From Macrotrachela quadricornifera (taxonomy: Eukaryota > Rotifera > Eurotatoria > Philodinida > Philodinidae), in the NCBI GenBank assembly GCA_022393335.1, contig JAJEKB010021308.1:1533321-1597320 (forward strand): a stretch of 64,000 bases of DNA, given 5' to 3'. The translations under genes were made by a program, and so were the position numbers. Below are positions 48,268-59,512 of the stretch, piece after piece. The first letter of the stretch is position 1, and the number at the start of each line of letters is the position of its first letter. Under the pieces are notes generated by a model. It was not told the origin of the DNA, did not search any database, and saw nothing but the letters and a program-made list of their open reading frames with translations.

Positions 48268-48840
48268 ATGGGACAATGGGGTTTCATGGGGCTTTGGGAC
48301 TTCACGGGGCTATGGGACTTCCTGGTACAACATGGGGCTTCACGGGAGAGCATGGGGTTTCATGGGAGTATGGAGCCTCATGGGACAGTCCCATGTTGTC
48401 CTATAGTTTCATGTAGTCCCATGCTATCCCGTGCAACTCCATGTTCTTCCGTGAAGCCCCATGAAGTCCCATCTTGTCTCGTGAAGCCCCATGAAGTTCA
48501 ATCTTGTCTCGTGAAGCCCCATGAAGTCCAATCTTGTCTCGTGAAACCCCATGTTCTCCTGTGAAGCCCTATAGCCCCATGTTGTCCCGTGAAACCCCAT
48601 GTCGTCTCATAAAGCCTCATAGTCACATGTAGCCCCACGGTCCCGTGAAGCCCCATGCTGTCCCGTGAAGCCTCATGTTATACTATGAAGCCCCATAGTC
48701 CCATATAGCCCCATGTGGTCCCACGAAGCTCCATAGCCCCATGTGGTCCCATGAAGCCTCATAGCTTCATGTAGCCTCATAGTTCGATGTAGTCCTGGAA
48801 AATTCTATGTAGTGGCGTAGTCATATGAAGTTCCATTTAG
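48268..48840. repeat. GC-rich minisatellite that switches strand
   Basis: About 48268-48385 is G-rich with words like CATGGGGCTTCACGGG. From 48388 to about 48790 the complementary, C-rich version runs (CCCGTGAAGCCCCATG, repeated with a period of about 20-33). The switch is at the palindrome CATGGGACAGTCCCATG (48379-48395), so the left part can pair with the right. Toward 48800 the units decay. The 98-codon ORF here is repeat-derived. Confidence 0.85.
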
Positions 48841-50153
48841 TTTCACTAAGCGACATGAAGACCGATGATTCAAATAGTCCTTTTACTTCGGTGTACTTTA
48901 GAATGCGAGCTATAGTATGATATTTCTTACGTAATTGAATAATTGAAGATGGCATGTAGTTGTCAATAGTTGTTGTTTGCTCAAAATTTCATTTAATCAT
49001 TATAGTTTGCATAACGAATTGTTAATGAAAAATTCGCCAGAAATGGCGTTTTATTGTATTTTAAGAATAGGTTAGATACGTTTGGTTTTCATATAGTGGA
49101 GTGGAATGTCGAGAGTTATCATTGTGGATAATGTAGAAGTCTCGTTGTCAGTCCCATTAGTCACATAGGATGTTGAAAAAGTAGAGGTGTATTCTTTTAT
49201 TTTGGAATTCAATCTGAAATGGAAAAGACCATAGACTCTCTAATCCTGATCCCGACGGGATCGGAATGAGATGCAACTTTCTGCTGATTCAAAAATTCAA
49301 TATAATCTTTCGTAAAAATAAAACTAGAAAACATGTGTATGCATGTCAAGGAAAACAATGATCATAAGAGATAAATAAGTAGGGTTGAAGAAACAACAAG
49401 TTTTGGTCACGCTTTGAGCTCATCTTCATTTGATACGATGTTATTATTTTCGATTCGGTGTTTCTTTGATGATGAAGGTGTCTGTTACTCATGTTCATGT
49501 TCTTTGTCAGACACACATTCATCGATTGACTTTCGTATTCGGCTATCTCTTTTTTTTCATCTAATTGTTTTAATGAATGAAGGTTTCTCAAGGGGAAAAT
49601 AGCGAACTCCAGGTTCTTGGAGTCAACCGGATTCATGTGGAGTCCCGGAATCTGCTGCTTCACACTTAATTAATTTCCTTAAAAGAACAAAAGTGTTCCG
49701 TTTTTGGGAATTATATTTGAATAATTCCAAGAGGGAAACTGCAGACTCCAGTCTGATGGAGTCGTGGAGTCTGCTCTTTTTCTCTTGGTTTAAAAAATTA
49801 TTTCTGGCAGATTCAGAAGAGTCGGATTTCAACGGAACCGAGACCAGGGTTGGGGCGGGAAAACTCGGTCCTGTCGAACCCTACGATTTAGTAGTGTAGG
49901 TGAAAAATCATCCTTGTAAGATTTGATTTGACCTTTTGTGTGGTCTAGCTTGAGCGGAAGAGGTGTCAACTCTTTTAAATACATTGAAAAACCTTTTGGT
50001 TTATTATGTTAAAACTATCTTGAATAAAATACTAGTTTTGCCAAGAGTGCAAATGAAATAGCACAAAATATAACAACAAACTCTAGTTTAATTTACAAAA
50101 AAATGAAATAACTGATTCTCATATACAGGTTATCGATAAATGTGATGTGGTGT
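48841..50153. other. Spacer and 3-prime flank of the IAP gene
   Basis: Contains the palindromic element at 49625-49845. Minus-strand frames at 49346-49663 have acidic/basic stretches that look coding-like in two frames but are too weak to call. TTTATT at 50000-50005 (AATAAA on the minus strand) could serve the IAP gene. Confidence 0.35.
49625..49845. repeat. Imperfect hairpin element
   Basis: CCAAGAGGGAAACTGCAGAC (49728) pairs with GTCTGCTCTTTTTCTCTTGG (ending near 49792). Pairing continues outward as GGAATCTGC near 49647 against GCAGATTC near 49806. Open frames on both strands follow from the symmetry. Confidence 0.5.
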
Positions 50154-51927
50154 TCAAATGTAAATACGAACAAAAGCTTCAATTCCTCGTCGACAGATGG
50201 GACATGTTCGAAGAGAATGACCACACGGGACACAGGTCGCAAGATGTCCACAGGGGATACATGCAAGGCGTTTCTCTTCCATCAAACAGAGTGCACATGG
50301 ATTGGACAATGATGAACTATTTGTCGAATCTGTTTTCACGTCTGTTTTCTGTCCAGTGTCATCTTCAACTTTCTCTGATTTTGACGCTTTGATATCCTTT
50401 TCATTTAAAGGATTGTGAGATTGTAGTTCTTCAACCATGGGCACGGACGATGATGCAGTAATTTGTTCTCGAATCATTTGCATTTTGATACTTGGAATGG
50501 CAATATTATCTTTGTTACCGTTGATATGCTCAATTTGTTTTTGAAGAATCATACAAGCAACCAATAGATCACAGTCTGAAACAAAGTCATCCTCTGATAG
50601 AAGATACATGAAGATGTTCATCAAGATTTTATCTTTATTGCTTACGTTTAATTCGGAGTTGATCTTCCCAACAGCGTTTGATGACTGATAGTTTGAAATT
50701 TCGATCGAGCAAACTTTGTGAAATTGGCAAATCTAGTCTAGCGGCAACCAGTCGTGACAAAGTGCTCTCATCCGGTATTACTAATCGAGAACGGTTCGTT
50801 GTGTAATTGTTGCCATTTATTCCCGATTGATTAACTAGGGCGCGTTCTGAAAGACAAAAAAGATTGTTTTTCTTTTTTTTGAAGAGAATAAACAAACCTT
50901 GAGCTTTTCGTTTCGAATTTTGAATCTTTCGATAGAGTTCATCTCCGCACAACTGTTTGGCATAGGCACAATGTGGAAACCATCGACAATGTTCCACTAT
51001 TGGATTATCTTTCGGTCCCCAATTCTGAAGTGATCCATTGCAATAGAAACAGGTTACTATTGTATTTGTTCCTGTGTAGAAAAATCCAGCTCGCACTAGA
51101 TCATCGACAGAAGGTAATTGCTCTTCAGGCCATGACTCAAACGATGCATGACGTCTTGGTATTTCCACATAATTAACATGACATGGTGATGCGTACACGA
51201 TTTCATTTAATCGAAGAATATTCGGTGTTTGTAATTGAGGGTTGCCATTGTTTGTAGAATTTTCGTTGAGAATCGATATTGGCATTGCTTGACGAGTTTT
51301 TAACATGAGTAGAACATAAGGGCAGTTAGGCGAAAGAGTTTTATGCACTTGCTCTGGATCATCTACATGTGGTGTCCATTGTTGGCAGACCAAATTGCAA
51401 TACAAACAAATAACTCGATCACCAACGTTACAATTGAAAAAACCAGCTGATATTAATTGTGCTGCCGATGGTGATTGTTGATGAGGCCAATGTGTGAATG
51501 TTCGACGGCGAACTTCTTTCAAGATTTTAACTTCAACCAGTGAATTTTCCGTACTTACATCGATCTTTCGACGTTTTGATGAATTTTCTTGATTAATTGC
51601 CGTTGATACACGAGAAGAAGATAAGCTAATCGATTTCTTAGATTGCACGAATGGGCAAGTGGGACTCTGCTCAGCATGAATCATGAATGGATTCATGTCT
51701 TTTGTCCATCCAGACACTGTCAGTCCACATGTCTCACAGTGAGCAGTGTCAGCATCGTCTGTATATGCCCAGCCAGCTGCTCTCATCGCTAGAGACGAAT
51801 GAACACCTCGCTTCTTCAGTTGCTCACAAATATCAACAGCGCGACGACATACTTCATCTTTTGCAAAACCCTTTCGTGGCTTATCACCAAGAAATTTTAG
51901 ATGATGTATATTTTTGTTTATTAACAT
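50154..51927 (-). CDS. Inhibitor-of-apoptosis protein: three BIR domains and RING
   Basis: Three exons on the minus strand: 51927-50898, 50846-50646 and 50593-50154, with introns of 51 and 52 nt (GTTTGT..CAG and GTAAGC..CAG), both phase 1. The total is 1671 nt, 556 residues. BIR zinc ligands are C64, C67, H84, C91 in BIR1; C174, C177, H195, C202 in BIR2; and C293, C296, H313, C320 in BIR3. The C-terminus has a RING of the IAP type (CALC.., IPCGHLATC, CPICRRGIEAFVRIYI), an E3 ubiquitin ligase module. Between BIR3 and RING lies a helical region where cIAP-type proteins carry a UBA domain. The family binds caspases or their activators and adds ubiquitin, restraining cell death and tuning NF-kB-type signalling in the cytosol. 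BIR1 is the most divergent, with a long spacer (96-138) after it. All key residues are present and no lesion is seen. Intron 1 is a multiple of three without a stop. Confidence 0.92.
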
Positions 51928-52804
51928 AATTGATTTTACTAGAAAATATTATTTATCTTTAAAAAAACAATTTTCAATGAATATTATCACTAATTTCCAA
52001 GAAAGAAAAATTGCTCTTATTTGGTTCTCGTATTTATACATTTGAAGAAGGAACTAATAACTCATGGCGTAATAACTTGATGACTAATTGTGTTGCTCAA
52101 CACTTTTGGGAAAAACCCAGTGTAAAAATATGTTTGTGTATTTTTACTATCTATTGTGTAATTAGTCTATGGCGCAAGATATTTCGCGCCCTCTCACAGG
52201 AAGCGAATATAGATGTCCGTAGTGTCCCATTTCGGTATTGATACAAAACTTATCTTTAATTTTTGCAAAAATGTTTCAACCGTAAGTCCAACAATTGAAA
52301 TACTAGTTCAATAGGTTCTATATTTAATACAATCAGTCGACATCTTTAAACAACACCCGTTTAGGATCAATCATCTATGTTATTAAAAAAAAGGGGACAT
52401 TTCATTTTAGAGATGATACTACATCGATAGAGTAGATACCAAAGTTCGTGTACAATTTTCAACAGAACCGGGACTAAAAAAAAGGCATTTTGCATTACTC
52501 TAGCTCACCCTCATCTAGGGTCATAGTAAATAAGCAGTAAACAATATTGTTATAAACACACGGCACGATTCAGATCATTTTTGGGAAACACATCACTAAA
52601 ACTTTTTATTTGAATTAGTTTATTGATCAGCGAGGAAAAAGGAGTAGCAGAAAAGAAAGATTCATTCCAAGATTTTACACTTTTAGACGTAAAAGGAAAA
52701 GTTACATAGATTTGTCTTACTACTCTCGCTAAAGCCACGCTGACAATTTATCAATCGATCTTGATTATTTGAGCTGCTCGACATACCCTAGTCGACTCTC
52801 ACCC

Positions 52805-52965
52805 ATGAAATCACCGGTGAGTCCCTCAAAAAATATGAACTCCCCTAGTGAATCTCCAGGGAGTTCTTAGTGAGTCCCTCGGAGATTTTTTAGGGAGTTT
52901 TTAACGAGTCCACCAGAGAGTTTTTAGGGGATCCCTAGGTATTAGGGAGGAGGAATAAAATACAC
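52805..52965. repeat. GGGAGTT/GAGTCCC minisatellite
   Basis: Degenerate short units with GAGTCCCTC, GGGAGTTTTTAG and related words. Related CCCTGG/TCCCTCG units recur at 53407-53600. Confidence 0.55.
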
Positions 52966-53083
52966 ACTCCCTACGGAGTTATTTTTATGTAGATTTTTTT
53001 TCACAAAGTGCAGAAATATGGAATCCATAACACATATCCGTGATATTTTCACTGGAATTGTCCTTCCAAGAGTATCATATGAG

Positions 53084-53370
53084 GCATGACAGATAGGTAA
53101 ACAGGTAGATAGATAAATAAGAGCATAGATAAATAGTCAGATAAGTAAGTAGATGAATACGTAGATGTACAGCTAGGTGAGTAGATAGGTAGGTCGATAG
53201 ATAAATAGGTAGATAAGTAAGTAGATAGATAGGTAGATTGATAAATAAATCGATGGATAGGTAGACACATAACTGGGTAAGTAAGTAGGTAGATAGATAG
53301 ATAGGTAGGTAGATAAGTAAGTGGATAGATAGGTAGTTTGAGTAGTCAGATAGATAAATAGGTAAATTTC
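53084..53370. repeat. TAGA/TAGG microsatellite
   Basis: A long imperfect tetranucleotide tract of TAGA, TAGG, TAAG and TAAA words. The minus-strand ORF rich in YLSTYLS is a product of it. Confidence 0.85.
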
Positions 53371-53406
53371 TCAGTTATAACGCCAATAATAAATTTCCTG
53401 CACTAC

Positions 53407-53600
53407 ATTTTTGATTACGAAGCCGTTCCCCTGACAATCACTGGTGACTCCTGGTAAACTCCCTCGCAGTTCCCTGGGGATTTCTCTAACTCCCTTGCAA
53501 ATCCCTGGTGATTCCCTCGTAAATCCCCGGGAAGTCCTCTAACTCTCTTTCGAATTCCTGGTGAATCCCTGTCTTGATTCCCGAGATATACCCAGGATCC
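53407..53600. repeat. TCCCTGGTGA-type minisatellite
   Basis: Units with ACTCCCTCGCA, TCCCTGGTGATTCCCTCG and AATCCCCGGG. Complementary in style to the block at 52805-52965, so the two may be inverted copies. The minus-strand ORF over it is repeat-derived. Confidence 0.5.
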
Positions 53601-54078
53601 GCACAATTGGCAATTCAAGGAATTCAAGGGATTCAACAACATCAAGATATTCAAGGAAGTTCCAGAAATTTTCTTAAGTTGTTTTATTTCCTTGAATTCC
53701 ATGACATTCCTAGAACAGGCCTGAAATATTTATGAACCTCGAATTCCTTGAATTTCTTGATTTTCCAATTTCTGGATCCTAGGTACTGGTGCTGTTTTGA
53801 TATCGATATTGTTTATCGCTTAGTCGAGCTGAGCAAGGTCGAAGTAGAATTCATCTGTATTCTATAAATGGTGATTTTCTCTGTTCTTAAAAATGATACA
53901 TATCTTACTAAATTATACTCCTTTAAAAGGTATTTGACGAGTGTGAACTCATGTAAAACAATAATCGAATTCACATATAATCTATTAAAATCGCTTTCGG
54001 TGTGTGAATTTAAAGTGACTAATTTTAAATTTAATCAATCTTAATCGATAAGAATGTAAAAAAAAACAATTTAAGACA

Positions 54079-54335
54079 AGCCGCTATGGCAGAGTGGTGT
54101 AGTCGTTCGACGTGCATGACCATGGTATTATGTTCGAACCTCGGCGTCATCAATTATAAAATGACCTTAGACAAGTCACTAACAGACGTTTGTCTCGTAT
54201 TACCCGTCCGATAGTACACTGGCTACTTTGTTGACAGACAGAAAAAGCCCTTATGGCCAGTATGTGGTCAGTTAGTGTGTATGGAGAATTCAAGTAATTA
54301 GGCGGAAGAAACTCTGAATCAAATCGGCCTTCTCT
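54079..54335 (+). mobile_element. tRNA-derived SINE with V-SINE-like core
   Basis: The 5-prime part resembles a tRNA: box A TGGCAGAGTGGT at 54087-54098 and box B TGTTCGAACCTC at 54131-54142, 32 bases apart. These are internal RNA polymerase III promoter elements. After the tRNA-like head comes ACCTTAGACAAGTCACTAAC, close to the conserved core of V-SINEs (CCTTgGgCAAGTCACTt). The rest to about 54335 is unrecognised tail. Without the tRNA fold being complete it is not a functional tRNA gene. Mobilised by a LINE partner in trans. Confidence 0.7.
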
Positions 54336-55032
54336 CGAGAGTTACAGCTAGAAATAGTTGTAGGAAAATATATCGGACTTATGAAAATGTTCTTGGATAT
54401 CACTCCATACTGGAAGGTAGCTGAAAGGCAGGATAATTCTTCGTGTTTTTCTTCAATTTAAATCGATTTTTTTATGATTACAAATTGTTTTAAAATCATT
54501 CCATTTTAATTCATTTTAAAGCACCAAAAAATCGATAAAAATATGATTTTTGCCGGTTTTTTTAACATGTAGTTGTCCCATGAAATGAGTGGAGATGAAA
54601 AATTTTAAGAATTATTTCATCCCATGAGACAATTTGTTTTGTCCCATCCCAAGTAGAGCCCTGATTTAGATGACTAAGAGAAGCATGACCAACGGTGAGA
54701 GGCGCCAGTTAATTGATACCTTAAGTTAGCCGAATTGAAATTGAGTAAGATTCAGATAACTGCGTGAGAAAACTTCAGTTTGGAGTACGACACTTCGTCA
54801 ACAAATGAATTGTTGTTTTGCAAAAAAAAAATGTAATGTTGGAAGAAACCTTTTAACAAAGTGATACGGAAGTGAGATAAAATTTCGACATGACTACTTG
54901 TAAAGAGAACAGAAGAAGTTAGTCATTAAAAATAAGCAAACATGCAAATATTATTGGAGGGTAGATATGTTGTGTGTTGGAAAAAACTCGGTGACGAGTA
55001 GACATGCACCAGTCCCAGTCATGACTGGTGGT
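54336..55032. other. Spacer without a supported gene
   Basis: Repeated GTCCCATG/CATCCCATGAG words near 54570-54650, ending with GAGCCCTGAT, hint at a small element. Nothing firm. Confidence 0.3.
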
Positions 55033-55214
55033 AAGGCTCTCAATAATTTTTAGAGGTGGGAGGGGCGAAAAATTTCCCAAACATTCTAACGCAGACTGTT
55101 TGTGAGAAAAATTTGCTAGACAACTTTTGAGAGATAACTCAAAATCTCTGCAAACATGGCGTAAAAAGTGGGAGGGGCTAGCCCATCCCATCCCCTCCGA
55201 CATCGAGAGCCCTG
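55033..55214. mobile_element. 182-bp MITE with GGCTCTC ends
   Basis: Ends AAGGCTCTCAATA and the complement of CAGGGCTCTCGATG, followed inward on both sides by GGGAGGGG. No coding capacity. The CAGGG start resembles some hAT-type MITEs. No target duplication was recognised. Confidence 0.55.
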
Positions 55215-56773
55215 ACAGATGGACCGGGTGTGTACCTTTTAATAATTTATTATTATATTAAGTCATATTCTTTTGTAATGGCGTACTAAATACAGTCGTC
55301 GGATAACAATCTCAATATTAGTCAGAAAAAAAAACTGGGCGTTCTGCTGTCATAAGTGTTCCCTACTAAATTTTCAAGGATAATACTAATATTAACATCA
55401 CAGTCATGCAGTAATTTTCTTAATTATGCTCACATTTTTCTGCTCATTAACAAAGATACGTTCGGACAGTTTTGTCGATTTTAATTCTTATTTCTTCGAA
55501 ATAATGAATCTTATTTGATAAAGAAACCTCCTCTAAAATATTATTGAAACTGTTTCGAAAAACGACAGATCTTAAAAGCCATTTTTTAGCGGCGAGAAAT
55601 AACAAATAATATGGCATCCTGACAAGATAAAAATGTATTATAAATGCCTATTGTCCATTTGAGAGTTAAATGGCTTTTTATAGGAGCGAGATAGGGATGG
55701 AGAGTTTTCATTGTTGGAAAGAGGAGATGAAAATGGATCGAATCATATATAGAAAGTTTTTTCAAAATACTTTTCTACAGGTTTTAGTCGAATGTTTTGA
55801 GAGAATTCTTTTTCTTTCTTCCATGTTAAAAAAGAGAATCGATGGTTTCAATATTTTGTTAGTATTAACAATCTTGAGGGTGAAGATGGCGGTTGTCGCG
55901 CACTCCACAAAAACCAATAAATTAATATCATGACCATGACAGACGTGCTGTTTTTCTTGAAGTTTCAAGTCAAACCTTCAGGAAAGTAGTTCAAAAAAAA
56001 ACTTTCTATATATGGTTCGATCCGTTTTCATCTCCTCTTTCTACCAGTAAAAGTCCCACACCCGTAACTCGTTGCTGCGAGAAAATATTCTAAAGACGTC
56101 CATAGCCACGTAATTGTGAAATGAACAATAGTTGCAAGTAAAGTTAAATTTTGATGCATCATTCTGAATAAAGAGACGATTCTCTAATTGCAATACTTAT
56201 AATTTTCTATGAAGATATCATTATTATTTGAAAATAACATTTATATAAATAAACATGAATAGCAACAACTGATACTATGGTTTTTTAGTGGCTAAAGTTT
56301 ATTATAATGAAGAAGTTTTCTATAACTTTTAGATAGTCAATCATATTTTTTGATTATTGTTAAAACAAGAACGAATTCATTCTGGTTGGAACAATAATCA
56401 TTTAAGAAGTAACGTACTCTGTCAAATATGATGATATAAACCTATCATTTTTAATAACTATCAATAGTGACAAGAAATAGTTGATAGATAATCATATAAA
56501 CAAATTGTTGCTATCGGGTGCCCTATAAAAGTCTAACTAACTTATAGTGAGTTATACATTATTCTGACAGATAGCAACGAATGAGCATATAGTAATACAA
56601 GAGTCATTAAATAAATATCATATGTATCATGAATACTTCAACAGTCTCACATCCCAACAATTATTAAAATATATTGGAGAAAAAGAGAGTATTTGTCATT
56701 CATTGACCTATAGTTCAGCTTAAGTCAGTAGCCAGTTAACTGGAACAGTACATGTCTAGTCAGTGACGAGTAG
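55215..56773. other. Spacer containing one foldback repeat
   Basis: No gene is supported. The ORFs at 55670-55968 fall in the foldback listed below. Confidence 0.35.
55687..56065. repeat. Foldback repeat, about 90-bp arms
   Basis: GAAAGAGGAGATGAAAATGG at 55717 with ATATATAGAAAGTTTTTT pairs with the right arm around 55995-56045. Weaker pairing extends into ACAGGTTTTAGTCGAATG and its partner near 55970. Probably a small inverted-repeat element. Confidence 0.6.
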
Positions 56774-56806
56774 CCAGATGGCAAGAGCAGAGAGATAGAA
56801 CAAATC

Positions 56807-57760
56807 ATGGTAACAGCTGCCTTAGACAAAATCGATAATAACACACTCAACATTCATACATATGTCTATGAAAGATTCAAATCTCTCGAGGACTGTCTTG
56901 CTAAGCTCAAAATTCGTGGCACGATGTTTCCGCGCACGACATTTCTGCGCCGACACTTCCGCGCCGACATTTCCGCGCACGACACTTCCGCGCACGACAC
57001 TTCCGCGCAGCAACACTACCGCGCGCGACACTTCCGCGCAAATGAATTTTTTCTCTTCTGTTTATGTTGAGCTAATGCTAGAGGAATCATCTGGATTCCT
57101 ACAAGAATCATCTGGGATGTTACGGAAATCACCTATGATGCTACAGGGATTATCTATAATACTGGAGGGATCGCCCAGGATGCTAGAGGATTGCCTGAGC
57201 TGCTATATGCATCACCTATGATACTAAACACACCCATTGGTGATGCTTGTAGAATCTCACAGGACCCCTTCAGCAACTCAGGTGATCCGTCTGGCATCCC
57301 AGGCGATGCGTCTAGTGTCTCGAGCGGTGATTCTAGTATCCAGAGCAATGCCTCTAGTATCTCGGGCAATGTATGCAGCATTCCAGATGATCCTTCCAGC
57401 ATCTCAGGTGGTTCCTGTAGTGTCATAGATGAGCTTACCAGAAGTTCAAGTGATCCATCTAGCAGCCCAGGTGATGCCTCTAGCATCTCAGATGATTCCT
57501 GCAGCAATCCAGGTGAACCCACCAATATCATAGGTCATCTCTCTAGTATCCCAGGTAATTCCTTTAGCATTAGCTCAATATAAACAGAAGAGAAAAAATT
57601 CATTTGCGCAGAAGTGTCACGTGCGGTAGTGTTGCTGCGCGGAAGTGTTGTGCGCGGAAATGTCGGCGCGGAAACGTCGGCGCGGAAATGTCGTGCGCGG
57701 AAACGTCGGTGAACCCTCAAAATTAACTTCAGAACTACGTCTTTGGTAAAAGAGGTTTAA
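56807..57760 (+). pseudogene. Short ORF split by a TIR element
   Basis: A frame from ATG at 56807 runs 36 codons (MVTAALDKIDNN, YERFKSLEDCLAKLKI) to the target site. After the element, the second CTCAAAATT copy continues in the same frame for 12 codons to TAA at 57758-57760. Removing the element and one duplicate would leave a 47-codon frame. It is helical and charged; no family was recognised. It may be an exon or a chance ORF. Confidence 0.3.
56915..57715. mobile_element. Composite TIR element with 24-bp minisatellite core and 9-bp target duplication
   Basis: CTCAAAATT stands directly outside both ends (56906-56914 and 57716-57724), a convincing target duplication (8-9 bp, as in hAT or Mutator-type elements). 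Inverted arms of about 160 bp carry tandem GACACTTCCGCGC-type words, then GCGCAAATGAATTTTTTCTC and AGCTCAATATAAACAGAAG-type sequence on the inner side. The core is a 24-bp minisatellite (GATCCTTCCAGCATCTCAGG and variants) running in one direction from about 57230 to 57570 and in the opposite direction from 57070 to 57190. Since 24 is a multiple of three, both strands stay open (130 and 125 codons), but composition shows these are repeat ORFs. No transposase. A shorter copy lies at 23679-24066. Confidence 0.85.
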
Positions 57761-58639
57761 ATGAGAAATGTCTTGAAGTACAATAAGAAACAGAGGATGA
57801 AAATTTTAGTAAGTTCTTGTAATCATACTGTGTAGAAGTATCGAATCACTTTAATGTCTGATAACTATGTCGCTTTTTAAAAATATTTATATTCAGAAAG
57901 CAACTCCGTGCTGTCTTTACAGATCAGATATAACTTTGAAATTTTAAAGAACTACTTTTATCATCTATTTGAGTGATAATGTTCGAAGCGGCTATTTTTT
58001 TTCTATATAAATATGATTACTTTATTTTAGTGTTTCTGAGCTCTAGTGACGGAACCAGGATTTTGAGCTAGAGATGGGGGCCTCAACCCTCCTAAGTTTT
58101 TCGGGACGTTTATAATCTGGCCTACGATTACAAATTCTTCAAAAAATAGGAATCCTTATAGGACTGAATTTTTTAAAAAGAAAGGATCTTTTATATAAAA
58201 TAAGAAAAATATAGGTATGCATATTTTCTTCTCAAAAGTCTCTTACTATCCTAAGGTTTATCGACATTTCAAGCTGTAAGCTTGGAATTTTGATTGCCCG
58301 TAGGTAATGAGGAAACATCGGTCCTTCTCTGAAAGAAGGAATATCTACCATTGTATGCTCGAGAAGAAAATTCATTCTGATGCCGTCGATGTTGTTCCTA
58401 GGAATGGGCGATTTCAATCTCAACTCGGAGCTGCACTCTGCACAAAAAAGATATTTTATCGAAGTCTAGTTTTTCCATCAACAATATACCAGTTACTTAT
58501 TTCATGCTCTACTATATAAACAAAAATTATGCTAAAGACAAAATTTTTACGATGGCGTCACATTTATTCGGTTCAACATGCAATATTTTTGAGAAAAGGA
58601 TACTGCATTTGAATCATTATTAAAAGTCAATTATTCTTG
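57761..58639. other. Spacer with a possible hAT end
   Basis: CTAGTGACGGAACCAGGATT at about 58043 resembles the hAT-type end seen at 37213, but no partner end was found nearby. No gene is seen. Confidence 0.3.
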
Positions 58640-58990
58640 TTAGAGAGCACTCTAACCCAGGTCAAAGATTCCGGCCTCCGGAAACGGTCAGGAACCGGCC
58701 GGAAACGGTATCTTTCCGGGAGCATTCCGGCCGTTTCCGCACAAGGAAATCGCCGGAACCGGCCGGAAAAAACACGGATCAGGGAAGCAGTATTCCGGAC
58801 CGGAAAGCAATCGTACGGGAAACGGTGTATTCCAAGCATTTCTACAAGCTGGAAAACAAACGGATCGATACCGTATCCTGCCGGAAAAAAACCAGGAAGC
58901 CACGGGATACGTTCGTAAAACAACCCGGATCCCTCCGGAACCACAGCGGAATTATCTCGTAAAATTTCGGAAAAAACCGGAAAAGACACC
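58640..58990. repeat. TTCCGG-rich dispersed repeat, copy 1
   Basis: Dense in CCGGAA, CCGGCCGG and AAACGG. It shares ATCAGGGAAGCAGTATTCCGG-type sequence (near 58775) with copy 2 at 61358-61612, where it is inverted. It starts next to CCCAGGTCAAAGATTCCGG, matched in inverse by TCGACCTGGGA at the end of copy 2. Overlapping ORFs on both strands are composition artefacts. Confidence 0.65.
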
Positions 58991-59512
58991 ATTTCCCGCA
59001 ATAAAATTTAAAAGACTTTCTCAAAATAATGAATCCATCGAAAGGAAAAGTCTCAATGAGACATCATGAAGTCTCATTGAGACTCCATGAAGTCTCATTG
59101 ATGCTTCTTAATGATCTAAATCAATAAATATCAAACTCTTGATACGAAATATAAGTCTTATTTAGCCTTTTCAATGATATGTTTCATTGACTCTTCAATG
59201 TACCTCGTAAATGAGGTAAGAGTCTAATTGAGACGTCTCAAAGACCTAAACTAATGTGTAATGATCAAAGCCTTCATCCTCATAAGAGTTAAGAGATTCA
59301 TCGAGCCTATTCAATCAGGAACTCTACTAACAAAGCTTAGAATCTCAATGGCTAGGTTAGTCAAACTATTTTATAAATGGTGTATAACCCAGGGTGAAGC
59401 TAACCGTAACGCTTAGGAAACCAAACCTTTCCTAAAATACATATCATACCGTAAATGTATCGAAACCTACGTTCTCCATATCTAACAGTCACTCCAAGAT
59501 ATATACCCAAAC
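58991..59512. other. Spacer with GTCTCAATGAGAC palindromes
   Basis: The words AGTCTCAATGAGAC and AGTCTCATTGAGACT occur between 59047 and 59100 and again in the tandem array that follows. No gene. Confidence 0.35.

Larger units (their letters stand above)
51928..54078. other. Spacer with mini- and microsatellites
   Basis: The side next to 51927 should hold the IAP promoter, but no motif stands out. A 76-codon frame at 52011-52241 is unassigned. Satellites are listed separately. Confidence 0.4.

Noticed and set aside
48268..48564. 98-codon ORF with KPHEVQSCLV repeats
   Set aside because: Product of the GC-rich minisatellite.
49346..49663. Charged minus-strand frames that might be a decayed exon
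   Set aside because: Two frames look partly coding but no splice sites, domain or clear frameshift point could be fixed.
52011..52241. 76-codon ORF starting MLLFGSRIYTFEEG
   Set aside because: Partly protein-like, but no family, no splice context and no supporting neighbour.
53049..53270. ORF rich in YLSTYLS
   Set aside because: Translation of the TAGA/TAGG microsatellite.
54082..54155. Functional tRNA gene
   Set aside because: A and B boxes are present, but the arms do not give a convincing cloverleaf and the SINE core follows directly.
57191..57583. 130-codon Ser/Asp/Gly-rich ORF and its 125-codon antisense partner
   Set aside because: Both follow from a 24-bp minisatellite whose period is a multiple of three; the composition is that of the repeat.
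58627..59001. 124-codon minus-strand ORF with overlapping plus-strand ORFs
   Set aside because: Open frames on both strands in a CCGG-rich repeat; no domain.
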